Shown here one piece after another: positions 36,412 through 45,548 of a stretch of DNA of 64,000 bases. Numbering within the stretch: the first letter of the stretch is position 1; every line of letters begins with the position of its first letter. The notes beneath the pieces were generated by a model. The model was not told the origin of the DNA. It made no database searches and saw only the letters and a list, made by a program, of their open reading frames with translations. A program made the translations under genes and the position numbers. The DNA is from Burkholderia singularis (lineage in GTDB: Bacteria; Pseudomonadota; Gammaproteobacteria; Burkholderiales; Burkholderiaceae): NCBI RefSeq assembly GCF_900176645.1, contig NZ_FXAN01000045.1:1-64000 (forward strand). The letters run 5' to 3'.

Positions 36412-36445
36412 CTGGCTATAAATACAGTGCTGTTAATTTATACAG
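36412..36445 (-). promoter_or_regulatory. Two adjacent LexA (SOS) boxes
   Basis: 36430-36445 is CTGTTAATTTATACAG, a full match to CTGT-N8-ACAG. 36412-36427 is CTGGCTATAAATACAG, differing in one outer base. They are separated by 2 nt and abut the start region of the 89-residue gene. On the minus strand the first box contains TATAAA with TTGCAC 15 nt upstream, so LexA binding would cover the promoter. Confidence 0.7.
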
Positions 36446-37057
36446 TATTTGGCGGATGTGCAACATCAATAAATGGGGTGTGAAGAATTGCAAGCGCTCC
36501 GAACCGCTTTTAAAGGGTGTCGATACGAGAGGGGCATCGAGATTGCGGTTGGCCGATTCTTGACGGTAATTTGGTTATCGCCGTCGTCCATGCTCGAGGA
36601 ACGCTGCGGGGAGGCTTCGAGCGAGGCTCGGACGAGGCGCTGAGGAGTCCGGACAACTGATGAACGCGGCTTGGCCACCCGTTGGATGCGTTCGTTCGAA
36701 ATGCAACTTTTCGGCGGCAATGGCGTATGGGACCGGCGAGCGGGGTTTTTGCCGTCAGCGGGCAGTGCATCCAGCGCGAGGTGCTTTCACTTGCATCGGG
36801 CTCGTCGGAAAAGACGCCACGGCGGATAGGCGGGGGTGAACGCTCGATGAATTGGACACGATATTTGAAACGATTTATCGGAGCGCGCTTATTCGACGAT
36901 GCCCGCAGGCAGGGAGTTTCGGACGACGAACGACCGGAGTGTCCCGTGACGGCTGTATGATAAATAAGGCCGAACCCGCCCGCCCATCAGATATAGGCGA
37001 GCATACTACATATACTACCCGATCCGTGCGGGATGCATGGCAGCAGACTATTGCCGC
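36446..37057. other. Intergenic region
   Basis: About 610 nt between the LexA-box promoter and the end of the H-NS-like gene. Short frames on both strands (for example 36682-36960 plus, 36510-36770 minus) have no ribosome sites or family features. Nothing recognisable was seen. Confidence 0.4.
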
Positions 37058-37387
37058 TCAATTATCTTCGCCCGGCCACCAAGGCTTGGGGGCGCGGTCG
37101 ATCAGATAGTCGTCCAGATCCTTGCCCTCGAGCCACTTTGGCCGCGGGCCGCGACCGGACCATGAGCGTCCCGACGATGGGTCGTAATACTTGGCTTCGG
37201 CACGACGTTTGCGCTCCGGTTTCAAGTAACCGAGTGCGCGCATTACTTCGTCCTGCGTAATATTGTACAGCTCGACTTGTTCCTTGAATGCCGCGAGCGC
37301 TGCGCGTTTTTCATCATTCTTGGCTTCTGCCAGACGGATATTGGTGTCGCGCAACTGCGCTTGGAGTTCCTGGAGGGTTGGGTTCAC
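37058..37387 (-). CDS. H-NS-family nucleoid protein
   Basis: About 109 residues. The N-terminal half is a coiled coil (LQELQAQLRDTNIRLAEAK) used for oligomerisation. The C-terminal half has the DNA-binding signature YYDPSSGRSWSGRGPRPKWL, equivalent to the H-NS TWTGQGR hook region, followed by LDDYLID. It silences A/T-rich DNA by family analogy. GTG 37387 (MNPTLQELQ) is chosen because no ATG is near the domain; the frame is open to 37744 but that extension is not protein-like. Confidence 0.8.
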   Translation of the reverse strand: MNPTLQELQAQLRDTNIRLAEAKNDEKRAALAAFKEQVELYNITQDEVMRALGYLKPERKRRAEAKYYDPSSGRSWSGRGPRPKWLEGKDLDDYLIDRAPKPWWPGEDN

Positions 37388-38007
37388 GATCAAATCGAAG
37401 TTGAATACGGTACTGAGCCGCAATGATACAAGACACTTGCGGAGTGGGGAAATCCGAAGTACCGGGCTAGCGGTTTTCGGACGGATTTTAATGCTTGCAT
37501 TGGGATTACTGCCGTGAAGATTCACTCGCTTACCGCTTCGAGGAGACGGTAGCGAATGGCGGTAATTGTGAGTTATATGAACTCGTTCGTACAGCCTCTG
37601 CTGATAAGTGCCGGCCCGAGCCGCGCGGGCCTGGGCGCTGTTCGGCTGTTTCTCGCGCATCCAACTTGCATTCCTGTTGGAGAAGCGGTCGCGGGAGGGC
37701 GGGGCATCATTCGAACGCGACTGGGAGCAATACGCCGATCTCATGCGGGACGAAGGCGCACCGCTCAGCGTGCGCGTGGCGGCGGCGCAGCCGCTGTGCG
37801 AGCTTGTCGAGGCGATGAATTGTTGCGATGCATCTCACATATTTCGAAGGTGCTCCGAGGCGCCATGCGGCGCCTGGGGGCAATCACAGCTCTTCACGGA
37901 CGCTTTGGGCTGGCATGGACGATGACGCAGGGATCGAAGTGGCCGGGCGCGCCGGTCCTGATCCGGCCTTCGATAGGATGAAATCGTAGCGGCGCCGAAA
38001 GCCGGCA
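37388..38007. other. Intergenic region with a possible gene remnant
   Basis: Left part contains the promoter of the H-NS-like gene (A/T-richer). The plus frame 37608-37925 contains a protein-like middle (ERDWEQYADLMRDEGAPLSV, then VAAAQPLCELVEAMN) but no convincing start or family match, so it may be a decayed gene. Not called as a gene. Confidence 0.35.
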
Positions 38008-38871
38008 TCAGGCCCGAACCGACGCCACGACGAATTCCTCACCGCTTGCCGGCCGAAGGCCGTCGGTCCGCTTCGAGAAATAGCGTTCGACGAGATCGCG
38101 TCCGCTGACATGCCGAACGTCGTCGAAGCCGGCTTGCTCGGCGAGCGCGACGATCTCGGCCGGGCTGAAGAAACTGACGAAGGGCGTTCCGGCGGCGCGC
38201 GCCCGTTCATACACGGCCTGATGCTGTGCCCGCTCGGCCGGATCGATTAGATCCAGCGGCAGCAGGAACGTCATCGCAAGTGTCGTGCCCGGTCCGAACG
38301 CTGCGATCTGGCGTAGCGTCGCCGCGATTGCGTCGCGGGTCAAATACATCGATACGCCTGTCGATGCGACGATCGCTGGCCGGGTGACATCGAAGCCGGC
38401 GGCGCTCAGTTGATCGCGCCAAAGTTCGCCTGCCTCGAAATCGACAGGCACGAACGTCAGCCAGGCAGGCGCGCCGAAGCCGAGTTCCGTCAGGCGTTGC
38501 TGTTTCCATGCTTGCGTGCCGGGTCGGTCCACTTCGAATACGCGCAGACGGGAGGCGATTTCCGGCCTGCGCTGGGCGAAAGTATCGAGACCCGCGCCGA
38601 GTATCACATACTGATCGACACCCTGGTCCGCCCGTTCGGCGACTAGATCCTCGACGAAGCGGGCGCGTGCGACGATCGCCGCGCGATAGCCGGCCGTGCC
38701 TTGCGGGTGCATGTCGGGGCGCTCGCGCCAGCCTTCGGGCGGCGCGGCGAGCCGCAGGCCGATCTCGTCTTCGAGCACATGCGGCGGCGGATCGATCTGC
38801 ACGTGCAGCGCACGCCACAGCGCGACGCGCACCGCTGTGCTGTCAGGTATCGCAGTTTGCTCGTCTTGCAT
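38008..38871 (-). CDS. Class I SAM-dependent methyltransferase (LCMT/TIGR00027 type)
   Basis: A 287-residue protein with the SAM-binding loop YVILGAGLDTFAQR near residue 90, then VFEVDRPGTQAWKQQRL and a later IVASTGVSMYLTRDA segment, all typical of the PPM1/LCMT-like O-methyltransferases (TIGR00027). Substrates are unknown; some methylate carboxyl groups or polyketides. ATG 38871 follows CGGAGAACC. It stands alone on the minus strand. Confidence 0.88.
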   Translation of the reverse strand: MQDEQTAIPDSTAVRVALWRALHVQIDPPPHVLEDEIGLRLAAPPEGWRERPDMHPQGTAGYRAAIVARARFVEDLVAERADQGVDQYVILGAGLDTFAQRRPEIASRLRVFEVDRPGTQAWKQQRLTELGFGAPAWLTFVPVDFEAGELWRDQLSAAGFDVTRPAIVASTGVSMYLTRDAIAATLRQIAAFGPGTTLAMTFLLPLDLIDPAERAQHQAVYERARAAGTPFVSFFSPAEIVALAEQAGFDDVRHVSGRDLVERYFSKRTDGLRPASGEEFVVASVRA

Positions 38872-39353
38872 GCGGTTCTCCGTTCACGGCCGAGCGCCGT
38901 TTGCCGATGAGCGCAAGTGTAGCGGGTAACGAGCCGCATCTCATCCTGCCCGTGCCATATTTCCAGTATCGATCGGGCGTCGCGCCGCTTGCCGCAGCGG
39001 GTGCGTTCGGCTTGTTGTCGAGCGGATGCGGATTGATAGACGGCTGCGGATGCCGGTGTGCATGCGGTTCGCTTCCGGCGATGGTCCGGCTCGTGAAAAA
39101 CCGGCGGGCTGGCTCGCTTGATGTCCGTCTCCTCGCTGATCCGCGAATCCAGTTGCGATTCCAGCGATTCGGCAAACACATGTGGAGCAGCGCCACCGCC
39201 GTGGCGGCAGGTGGGCGCGCGCTGCGCACGGGTTTCCATCGCGGCGGCGGTTTGCGGCTGGCGTGTGCGGCGAGGTTCGCTCAACGTCTCCATCTAGGTG
39301 TGCGCGCGGCGTCGACGCAGTAAACTTTGGCTTCCTTCCGAGGGAGACGAACG
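38872..39353. other. Intergenic region
   Basis: GC-rich, with overlapping open frames on both strands but no ribosome sites or recognisable products. One plus frame beginning at ATG about 38906 (MSASVAGNEPHLILPV) continues to 39323; its Cys/Gly-rich middle is not typical of a folded protein. No repeat or RNA gene was noticed. Confidence 0.35.
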
Positions 39354-39911
39354 ATGAGGATCGACTCCGCGCCTGAGCCGGGCTATCCGGGCATCTCGTT
39401 GCGGCAACTGGAACGCGTCGATCTGCATGACTGGTATGCATACTTGCGGGTTCCGGCTGTCACGCGGCATACGAGTTGGGATTTGCGATCCGCGCAAGAT
39501 CTCACGCCGATATTCGATGCGATCGAATCCACCGATCCGCAGTCGGTTCGGCGCCTGGCGATCGTCGACGCGCGGTCGGGAAAGCTTGCCGGCACGATAG
39601 GATTCCATACGATTTCCTTGCGCAACCAATCGGCGGAAATCGCTTACGATGTCGCGCCCGAATACTGGGGAAAAGGTATCGCGACGGCTGTTTGCAACGC
39701 CGTGACCGAGTGGGCGTTTGCCGAATACGGCTGGGTGCGCGTGCAGGGCACGGTGTTGACGACTCACCCGAACTCAGCGCGCGTGCTGCGCAAATGCGGC
39801 TTTTGCCATGAAGGTGTGCTGCGATCGTATCGGATCGTGCGCGGACGGCCGAGGGATTTCGATAGCTATGCGCGCTTGGCGGACGAACGCGGTGCTGCCG
39901 CCGCGCCGTGA
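39354..39911 (+). CDS. GNAT-family N-acetyltransferase (RimJ/RimL-like)
   Basis: A 185-residue GNAT protein. The core motif AEIAYDVAPEYWGKGIATAV binds acetyl-CoA and NSARVLRKCGFCHEGVLRSY is the C-terminal signature shared with RimJ/RimL. Substrates are often protein N-termini or small amines. ATG 39354 is preceded by GGGAGACG; the frame upstream to 39327 is not needed. Convergent with the di-haem peroxidase gene. Confidence 0.9.
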   Translation: MRIDSAPEPGYPGISLRQLERVDLHDWYAYLRVPAVTRHTSWDLRSAQDLTPIFDAIESTDPQSVRRLAIVDARSGKLAGTIGFHTISLRNQSAEIAYDVAPEYWGKGIATAVCNAVTEWAFAEYGWVRVQGTVLTTHPNSARVLRKCGFCHEGVLRSYRIVRGRPRDFDSYARLADERGAAAAP

Positions 39912-39968
39912 ATGCCATGCATCGCGCCTGCGCGCGGCGGACGGTATCGTGCATGGTTTGCCGCAAGG

Positions 39969-41564
39969 TCAAGGCCGTGCGGCCTTGCCGCCGAGAGTCG
40001 CGGGCATCAGGCCGGCATAGCGCTCGTCGGTCAGCGTTCGCAGGAACGCGACGAGATCGTCGATATCGGCTTCTGTCATTGCGGGCGGCATGCCGGGGCG
40101 GCGGTTCATCGGTGTCGAATTCACGTTGATGTTGCCGCGATACGCGGTGGGCACGTCATCGAACGTGTCCCGGCCGTGGTACCAGTGTTTGGGATCGGTC
40201 GACCGCGTGTTATAGAACGCGACTGCGTCTCGCAGCGTGTCGAACACGCCGTTATGCATGAACGTCTCCTTGATCGCTACGTTGCGCAACCCAGGGGTGC
40301 GCAGATAGCCGCACCATTGCGTGGGATCGGGCCAGCGCAGTTGCTTGGCCGTCTCGCACAGGCCATTGTCGAAATGGCGCGGGTCGCGGTTGGCGGGCAG
40401 CGCGTAATTGCGCGGCACGGCGATCGCGTCGTAACCGAAATCGGTGAACAGCGAGCGTTCGGGGCGGCTGGCCGTATCCGACAGCGCGTGGCAGCTCATG
40501 CAGTTGCCCTTGTCGGGATTCTTGAAGAGCGCCAGTCCGTGCTGTTCCTGCGGCGTGAGCGGCACATGCTTCGTCACGTATCGATCGAAGCGCGACGTGA
40601 AGGGTGCCATTTCGTCGCTTTGCAGATACGCCTGCATCGCGTCGCCGAGCGCGCGCGTCATGCGTGCGGCATCCCGGTGGACGTCCGGGCCGAAGCGTTC
40701 GACAAGCGCCTGGCCGAGCTCCGTGCTTTCGATCTTGCGCAACAGTGCGGCGGGTGATGCATTGTTCATCTCGTTCGGATCGAACAGCGGGCCGCGTAGC
40801 TGCTCGGCGAGCGTGTCGGCGCGGCCATCGGAGAAGAGGCCGCCGAACGGTGCGGGTGCGAGGGCGTCGTCGTCCTGATAGAAGTAGCGGCGTGGTATGT
40901 AGCGCACGTACAGTAGCGACGGCGCGTTGCGGCGGCTGAAGTGCGTGGGGCGGCTGCCCTGCGGCACGCGTGGGCCGGCGAGTGACGCGGGCGACAGCGT
41001 CGGTGCGAACGCGCGGCCGGGGTCGTGGCAACTCGCGCAGGACGTGCCGCGCGGCTCGGACAGGCGCGGGTCGAAAAAGATGCGCCGCCCGAGCGCGGCA
41101 AGCGCCGGGTCGGGGCGGAATACCGCGGCTGCCGGATCGATTTTTGCCGCGACTTGCGGTGTGCCGCGGCCGATCATGGCGACGATGCGCGATGCCGGCG
41201 CGCCGGGTAGCAGCTGTGTGGACGGCTGAGGCTCGGATTGCGCCGACACCGCAACGGGGCGGGACAGGTCGGCGGCCGTGGCGGCTACGGTCGTTGCCGT
41301 CGTCGCGGCCGCGGCCGCGAGCATCGCGACGACGAGCGCCGCGCGCGCCCATCCCGCGCTGGCACGACGCTGTAATGTGCGAGGCGGGGAATGGGGTGCA
41401 GCCGGGGCCGCTGCAAACGCGCCGGTGCGCGGCACCCGATACCGAGCGGGAGCATTCGCGTTGGCCGGATCGGATCGATGCAGGGCATTGTCATGCATAT
41501 GTCGCGATCCGATGTGCGTCTGCGATTCGTTGATTGGCCGCTCGCGATGCCTGCACGACGTCAT
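39969..41564 (-). CDS. Di-haem cytochrome c peroxidase/MauG-family protein
   Basis: About 531 residues. A hydrophobic segment (ARAALVVAMLAAAAATTATT) acts as signal or anchor after a long N-terminus. Two haem c sites, CASCH and CMSCH, and the spacing typical of CcpA/MauG enzymes are present. They reduce peroxide or modify partner proteins in the periplasm. The start is uncertain: ATG 41564 overlaps the phosphoesterase stop as ATGA, while ATG 41498 gives a shorter leader. Co-translation with the phosphoesterase suggests a shared periplasmic role. Confidence 0.88.
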   Translation of the reverse strand: MTSCRHRERPINESQTHIGSRHMHDNALHRSDPANANAPARYRVPRTGAFAAAPAAPHSPPRTLQRRASAGWARAALVVAMLAAAAATTATTVAATAADLSRPVAVSAQSEPQPSTQLLPGAPASRIVAMIGRGTPQVAAKIDPAAAVFRPDPALAALGRRIFFDPRLSEPRGTSCASCHDPGRAFAPTLSPASLAGPRVPQGSRPTHFSRRNAPSLLYVRYIPRRYFYQDDDALAPAPFGGLFSDGRADTLAEQLRGPLFDPNEMNNASPAALLRKIESTELGQALVERFGPDVHRDAARMTRALGDAMQAYLQSDEMAPFTSRFDRYVTKHVPLTPQEQHGLALFKNPDKGNCMSCHALSDTASRPERSLFTDFGYDAIAVPRNYALPANRDPRHFDNGLCETAKQLRWPDPTQWCGYLRTPGLRNVAIKETFMHNGVFDTLRDAVAFYNTRSTDPKHWYHGRDTFDDVPTAYRGNINVNSTPMNRRPGMPPAMTEADIDDLVAFLRTLTDERYAGLMPATLGGKAARP

Positions 41565-43039
41565 GGCGCGATGAAACCGGTCTTGTCGCACGTAAGCGTC
41601 GTGCCGGACTGGTTGCAGGTTGCCAGCAGCTTGCCCGCCGCCGTGTAGGCATTGAACGTCCAACCGCGCGCCGGCGCCGCGCGGCGCTCCATGATCAGGA
41701 AACCGAAGCTGTTGTTGTGCGACAGCTTGTCGATCACGACGCCGGGTGCGGGCGTCAAATTCGCCGGGAACGGATCGGGCAGCGCGACATCGAGGTTATC
41801 GCCGCCGTTGCCCGACACGATCGTCGCCGGATGGCCGGATGCGAAATTGATCGCCTGGAAGTCGTGCACGTGCCCGTGCAGCGCGACCTGCACGCCGGGC
41901 GGATAGTACGCCTGCGCATAAAGGCTCGACATCACCGATTGCAGTGCGAGATTGCCCGGCGCGGGCGAGTTGCCAGGGATCGGTGCGAACGCGAGGATCG
42001 GATGATGGTTCGTGAAGATCGTCGTCGTCATGCCTGCCTTGTTCGCGAGCGCAGCAACCGTCTGGAACTGCTTCTGATAGATCTGGAACTGCACGTCCGT
42101 CGTTTTCAGCGGGTTGCGGCCGACCTTCGCGGTATCGAACACGATCACCTGCGAGCCGGTGCCGAGCGGCACTGCATAGGGCTCCGAATAGTTTGCGTTG
42201 CCGTCGTTGGCCGGATCGTCACACGAGCGCGCCGCAGTGTATGGCCGCGGATCGAGGAAGCGGAACCAGCCCTGGCCGCCGCGCGCGCATTCTTCATGAT
42301 TGCCGCGCACGACTACCCATGGCGCCTTCGCGAACAGCGGCGCGGCGGGCTCGAACAGATCCGCGCGCCAGGTGTCCCAGCCGTAGCCCCACGGGCTGTT
42401 TCTGCAGCCGGCGATGTCCGGCGGGCAGGCGTTTTCGCGGTAGTGATAGTCGCCTACATGCAGCACGAGATCCGGGTTCAACCGCGCGACGCTTGCCGCG
42501 ATCGTCGCGAACGGCCACGCGGCCGCGTCGCTGCATGCCTGGAATGCGTTATCCGCCTTCTTCATCCGGCAGCCGGTGTCGGCGATGATCGCCACACGCT
42601 GCGGCTCGGCTTTCGGCAGCGGCAACGCGCGCCCGGCGACCGTTACGTCCTTGGTGCCGGTGGGTAGCGTCGTTTCGCACACCGATACCGGAAAGCTCGA
42701 CGGCTTCGAATCTGCCGGATCGCTTGCGGTCGGGCGTTGCGCGACAGTGCCCGCGGCGACGCGCAGCGTCATTCGCGCGATCTTGCCGTCGGCATTCAAT
42801 TGCGGACAGACCGGGCTTGCCGGATCGCTCGCGGCGGCAGGCAGTGCGTAGCTGGTGATGACCCGAGCGATCGCCTGATTCGCGTCGCCGATCTCTACCC
42901 AAGCGGCCTGGATGTTTGCGGCGGCGCTGGCCGGGTCCTGCTGCGCGTCGATATCGCTCTTGCAGGCGTGGAGAAAAAAAGTGGCGCTCGCAAGCGTCAG
43001 CAGGAACGCGGCGGTATGGCGAAGGAGCGGTCGTCGCAT
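41561..43039 (-). CDS. Secreted metallophosphoesterase (putative lipoprotein)
   Basis: A 492-residue calcineurin-like phosphoesterase. A signal peptide ends in LHAC, a possible lipobox with Cys26. Metal-binding motifs appear in order: IADTGCR, LHVGDYHYR, VVRGNHEEC, FTNHHPIL and ALHGHVHDF. It probably hydrolyses phosphate esters in the periplasm or at the outer surface. ATG 43039 follows AGGACGACC. Its last bases overlap the start of the di-haem peroxidase gene. Confidence 0.88.
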   Translation of the reverse strand: MRRPLLRHTAAFLLTLASATFFLHACKSDIDAQQDPASAAANIQAAWVEIGDANQAIARVITSYALPAAASDPASPVCPQLNADGKIARMTLRVAAGTVAQRPTASDPADSKPSSFPVSVCETTLPTGTKDVTVAGRALPLPKAEPQRVAIIADTGCRMKKADNAFQACSDAAAWPFATIAASVARLNPDLVLHVGDYHYRENACPPDIAGCRNSPWGYGWDTWRADLFEPAAPLFAKAPWVVVRGNHEECARGGQGWFRFLDPRPYTAARSCDDPANDGNANYSEPYAVPLGTGSQVIVFDTAKVGRNPLKTTDVQFQIYQKQFQTVAALANKAGMTTTIFTNHHPILAFAPIPGNSPAPGNLALQSVMSSLYAQAYYPPGVQVALHGHVHDFQAINFASGHPATIVSGNGGDNLDVALPDPFPANLTPAPGVVIDKLSHNNSFGFLIMERRAAPARGWTFNAYTAAGKLLATCNQSGTTLTCDKTGFIAP

Positions 43040-43232
43040 GGTCGTCCTCGTTTGGGAGCCGTAATGGTAAGCATGCTATATGCAATATATGTGAAAGCCG
43101 TTAGCTTGGTTGCGGCGAGCGGCATGCCTACGCAGGCGCCGGGGCGGCGTGCACGGCGGCGCGAACGGCAAAGCCGCCGTGCGTTGCCGGCCGCGATGGC
43201 GAAGGAGCGATCGCTGCACGTACGTTCGTGCG

Positions 43233-43955
43233 TCAGCGGATTTCGGCCTGATAGACGAATTCGCGCGCCGGGCCACGCGAGCGTCGCCATTCGAGCGGCC
43301 GGCGATCGTAGCCATATGCGAGCCGCTCGATCACGACGGCGGGCGTGCCCGGTTCGATCCGCAGCAGCCGCGCATGCACGGGGCCGATCGCCTCCACCGT
43401 CAGCGTTTCGGTTGCGGACGCGACGATTTGGCCGCAATGCGATTCGTAGGCCGGATAGAGCAGATCGCCGATCGCGTCGAGTTCCAGCCGCGCGAACGCG
43501 GCGAACGGCTCGTATGGCAGCCAGATTTCTTCGGCGAGCATCGGTATGGCGTCGATCACGCGCAGCCGCGTCATTTCGATGACCTGCGCGCGGTTCGGCA
43601 GTTGCAGCGCGGCGGCGACGGCCGACGTCGCTTCGACGATTTCGCGGCGTAGGATCCGGCTCTGCGGTATCCGCCGCTCGCCGTCCTTGCTCTGGAAGCG
43701 GAAGAATCGGAACAGCGAACTGTCGAAGCTCGCGCGCCTGACGAACGTGCCGCGCCCCTGAAAGCGTTCGAGCATTCCTTCGCTGACGAGCAGTTCGACC
43801 GCCTTGCGTACCGTGCCGATCGCTAGGTCATAACGTTTCGCGAGCGCTTGTTCGGTCGGAATCGCTTCGCCCGGCTGCCAATGGCGAGCCGCGATCAACG
43901 AGGCCAGTTCGTCGTGCAGGCGTTGGTAACGGGGCAGGCGGTCGTCGGCAATCAT
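43233..43955 (-). CDS. GntR/HutC-family regulator with UTRA domain
   Basis: A 240-residue regulator. The N-terminal winged helix (IPTEQALAKRYDLAIGTVRK) is followed by GRGTFVRR and a UTRA ligand domain (EIVEATSAVAAALQLPNRAQ onward). HutC-type members sense a small metabolite. It is divergent from an anion/cation-symporter-type MFS gene starting 170 nt away, the likely target. Confidence 0.92.
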   Translation of the reverse strand: MIADDRLPRYQRLHDELASLIAARHWQPGEAIPTEQALAKRYDLAIGTVRKAVELLVSEGMLERFQGRGTFVRRASFDSSLFRFFRFQSKDGERRIPQSRILRREIVEATSAVAAALQLPNRAQVIEMTRLRVIDAIPMLAEEIWLPYEPFAAFARLELDAIGDLLYPAYESHCGQIVASATETLTVEAIGPVHARLLRIEPGTPAVVIERLAYGYDRRPLEWRRSRGPAREFVYQAEIR

Positions 43956-44124
43956 GGGAGGTCGCTGTATTCATCTGTATGTTTGCATGACTGGATCGGG
44001 CCGGAATCGGGAAAAACCCGTTTAGACAGCCGGATATTTCATCTTCTGCACGGGTTACCACGCATTGTCGAAGCAGGTGGGTCAATCAATCATCTATATG
44101 AATTTGACGGCAAGGAGACGGCCG

Positions 44125-45417
44125 ATGGACGAGCCCGCAGTCAGCGAGCAGGCATTGATGACAAAAATCGCGCGGCGGCTGATGCCGCTGCTCGTCATCA
44201 TGTTTCTGATCGCATTCATCGATCGGCAGAACGTCGGCTTCGCGAAACTGCAGATGGTGCATGCGCTCGGGATGAGCGAGTCGTCTTACGGGCTTGGCGC
44301 GTCGCTGTTCTTCATCGGCTATCTGCTGTTCGAAGTGCCGAGCACGCTTGCGTTGCATCGGTTTGGCGCAAGGCTTTGGCTCGCACGGATCATGATGACG
44401 TGGGGCGTGGTTACGATGCTGCTCGGCTTTACGCATTCGACCGGGCTTTTTTACGTGTTGCGTTTCGCGCTTGGCGTCGCGGAAGCGGGGTTTTACCCAG
44501 GCGTTATCTATTACCTGACGCTGTGGTTCCCGCAAAGCCAGCGTACTCGCGTGCTTGGTTTTTTCACGCTTGGCAGCGCGCTTGCGAACATGCTGGGCTC
44601 GCTCGCCGGCGGGTTGCTGCTGTCGCTCGACGGATGGTTTGGGCTTGCCGGCTGGCAATGGGTGTTCGTTGCGACGGGTGCGCCCGCCGTCGCCGTTGCG
44701 CTCGTCGCGCTGCGCTGGTTGCCGGAATCGGTCGAGCGCGCGACGTTCCTGTCCGACGACGAGAAGCGGCGCGTGCGCGCCGCGCTCGAACGGGAGGCGT
44801 CGCCCGAGGCGGTATCCGAATCGCCGTGGCGCGCGCTCGTCGATCCGCGCGTGCTGATGTTCGCGCTCGCGTACATGCTGATGTCGACATCGCTGTACGG
44901 CGTGACATATTGGCTGCCGACGCTGCTCAAGAGCAGCGGCGTGGCGGCATCGGCGAACGGGATGCTAAACATGATCCCGTGGGCGATTGCCGCGCTGCTG
45001 CTGCTGTGGCTGCCCGCGCGGCTCAAGCGCGAGCGTATCGTGTTGAAGGCGATGGCGGCCGTGGCGGGCATCGGTGTTGTCGGCTTCGCGCTCAGCCTCG
45101 CGCTGCCGGGCCTGCCGCTGCGCTTTGCGGCGCTCGTGCTCGGCGGCGCATGCATCCCGCTGCTTTACCCGTGCTTCTGGTCGCTGCCGCCGCGTTTCTT
45201 CTCCGGCGCGCGCGCCGCCGCGAGCATTGCCGCGATCAATTCGATCGGCAACCTCGGCGGCTTTTTCGCGCAAAACCTGATGCCGTATGTCGGCAAGGTC
45301 GCGGGCAATGCGGGCGCGCCGATGCTCGTGCCCGTCGTTTGTCTTGCGGCACTTGGCATCGGCATGCTGGTGGCGTCGATGTCCGGGCGCAGGCCGGCGG
45401 CTGGGGTGGCGGCGTGA
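44125..45417 (+). CDS. MFS transporter, anion:cation symporter (ACS) family
   Basis: A 430-residue, 12-helix transporter. FLIAFIDRQNVGFAKLQM in helix 1, FFIGYLLFEVPSTLAL in helix 2 and GVAEAGFYPGVIYYLTLWFP in helix 4 are textbook ACS signatures (ExuT, tartrate and phthalate carriers), so an organic anion is expected. ATG 44125 follows AAGGAGACGG. The divergent GntR/UTRA regulator probably controls it. No catabolic enzymes adjoin. Confidence 0.9.
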   Translation: MDEPAVSEQALMTKIARRLMPLLVIMFLIAFIDRQNVGFAKLQMVHALGMSESSYGLGASLFFIGYLLFEVPSTLALHRFGARLWLARIMMTWGVVTMLLGFTHSTGLFYVLRFALGVAEAGFYPGVIYYLTLWFPQSQRTRVLGFFTLGSALANMLGSLAGGLLLSLDGWFGLAGWQWVFVATGAPAVAVALVALRWLPESVERATFLSDDEKRRVRAALEREASPEAVSESPWRALVDPRVLMFALAYMLMSTSLYGVTYWLPTLLKSSGVAASANGMLNMIPWAIAALLLLWLPARLKRERIVLKAMAAVAGIGVVGFALSLALPGLPLRFAALVLGGACIPLLYPCFWSLPPRFFSGARAAASIAAINSIGNLGGFFAQNLMPYVGKVAGNAGAPMLVPVVCLAALGIGMLVASMSGRRPAAGVAA

Positions 45418-45548
45418 TGGGGGCGGCCGCGTGCGGGCTGGCGGATCGCTCCGCCTGCGAGGATGCTTCGCCGCAGCCGGGTTCAGCAGCCCCGACGCCG
45501 GTAACGCAGGACTGCGCCGGCGGCGCACGCCTCCGTATCGCGCCGTGT

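Noticed and set aside
37608-37925. Plus frame with a protein-like middle
   Set aside because: No valid start, no ribosome site and no family match; may be a decayed gene.
43017-43222. Two copies of GCGAAGGAGCG about 180 nt apart
   Set aside because: Short similarity between a gene start and an intergenic region; no sign of a larger duplication.
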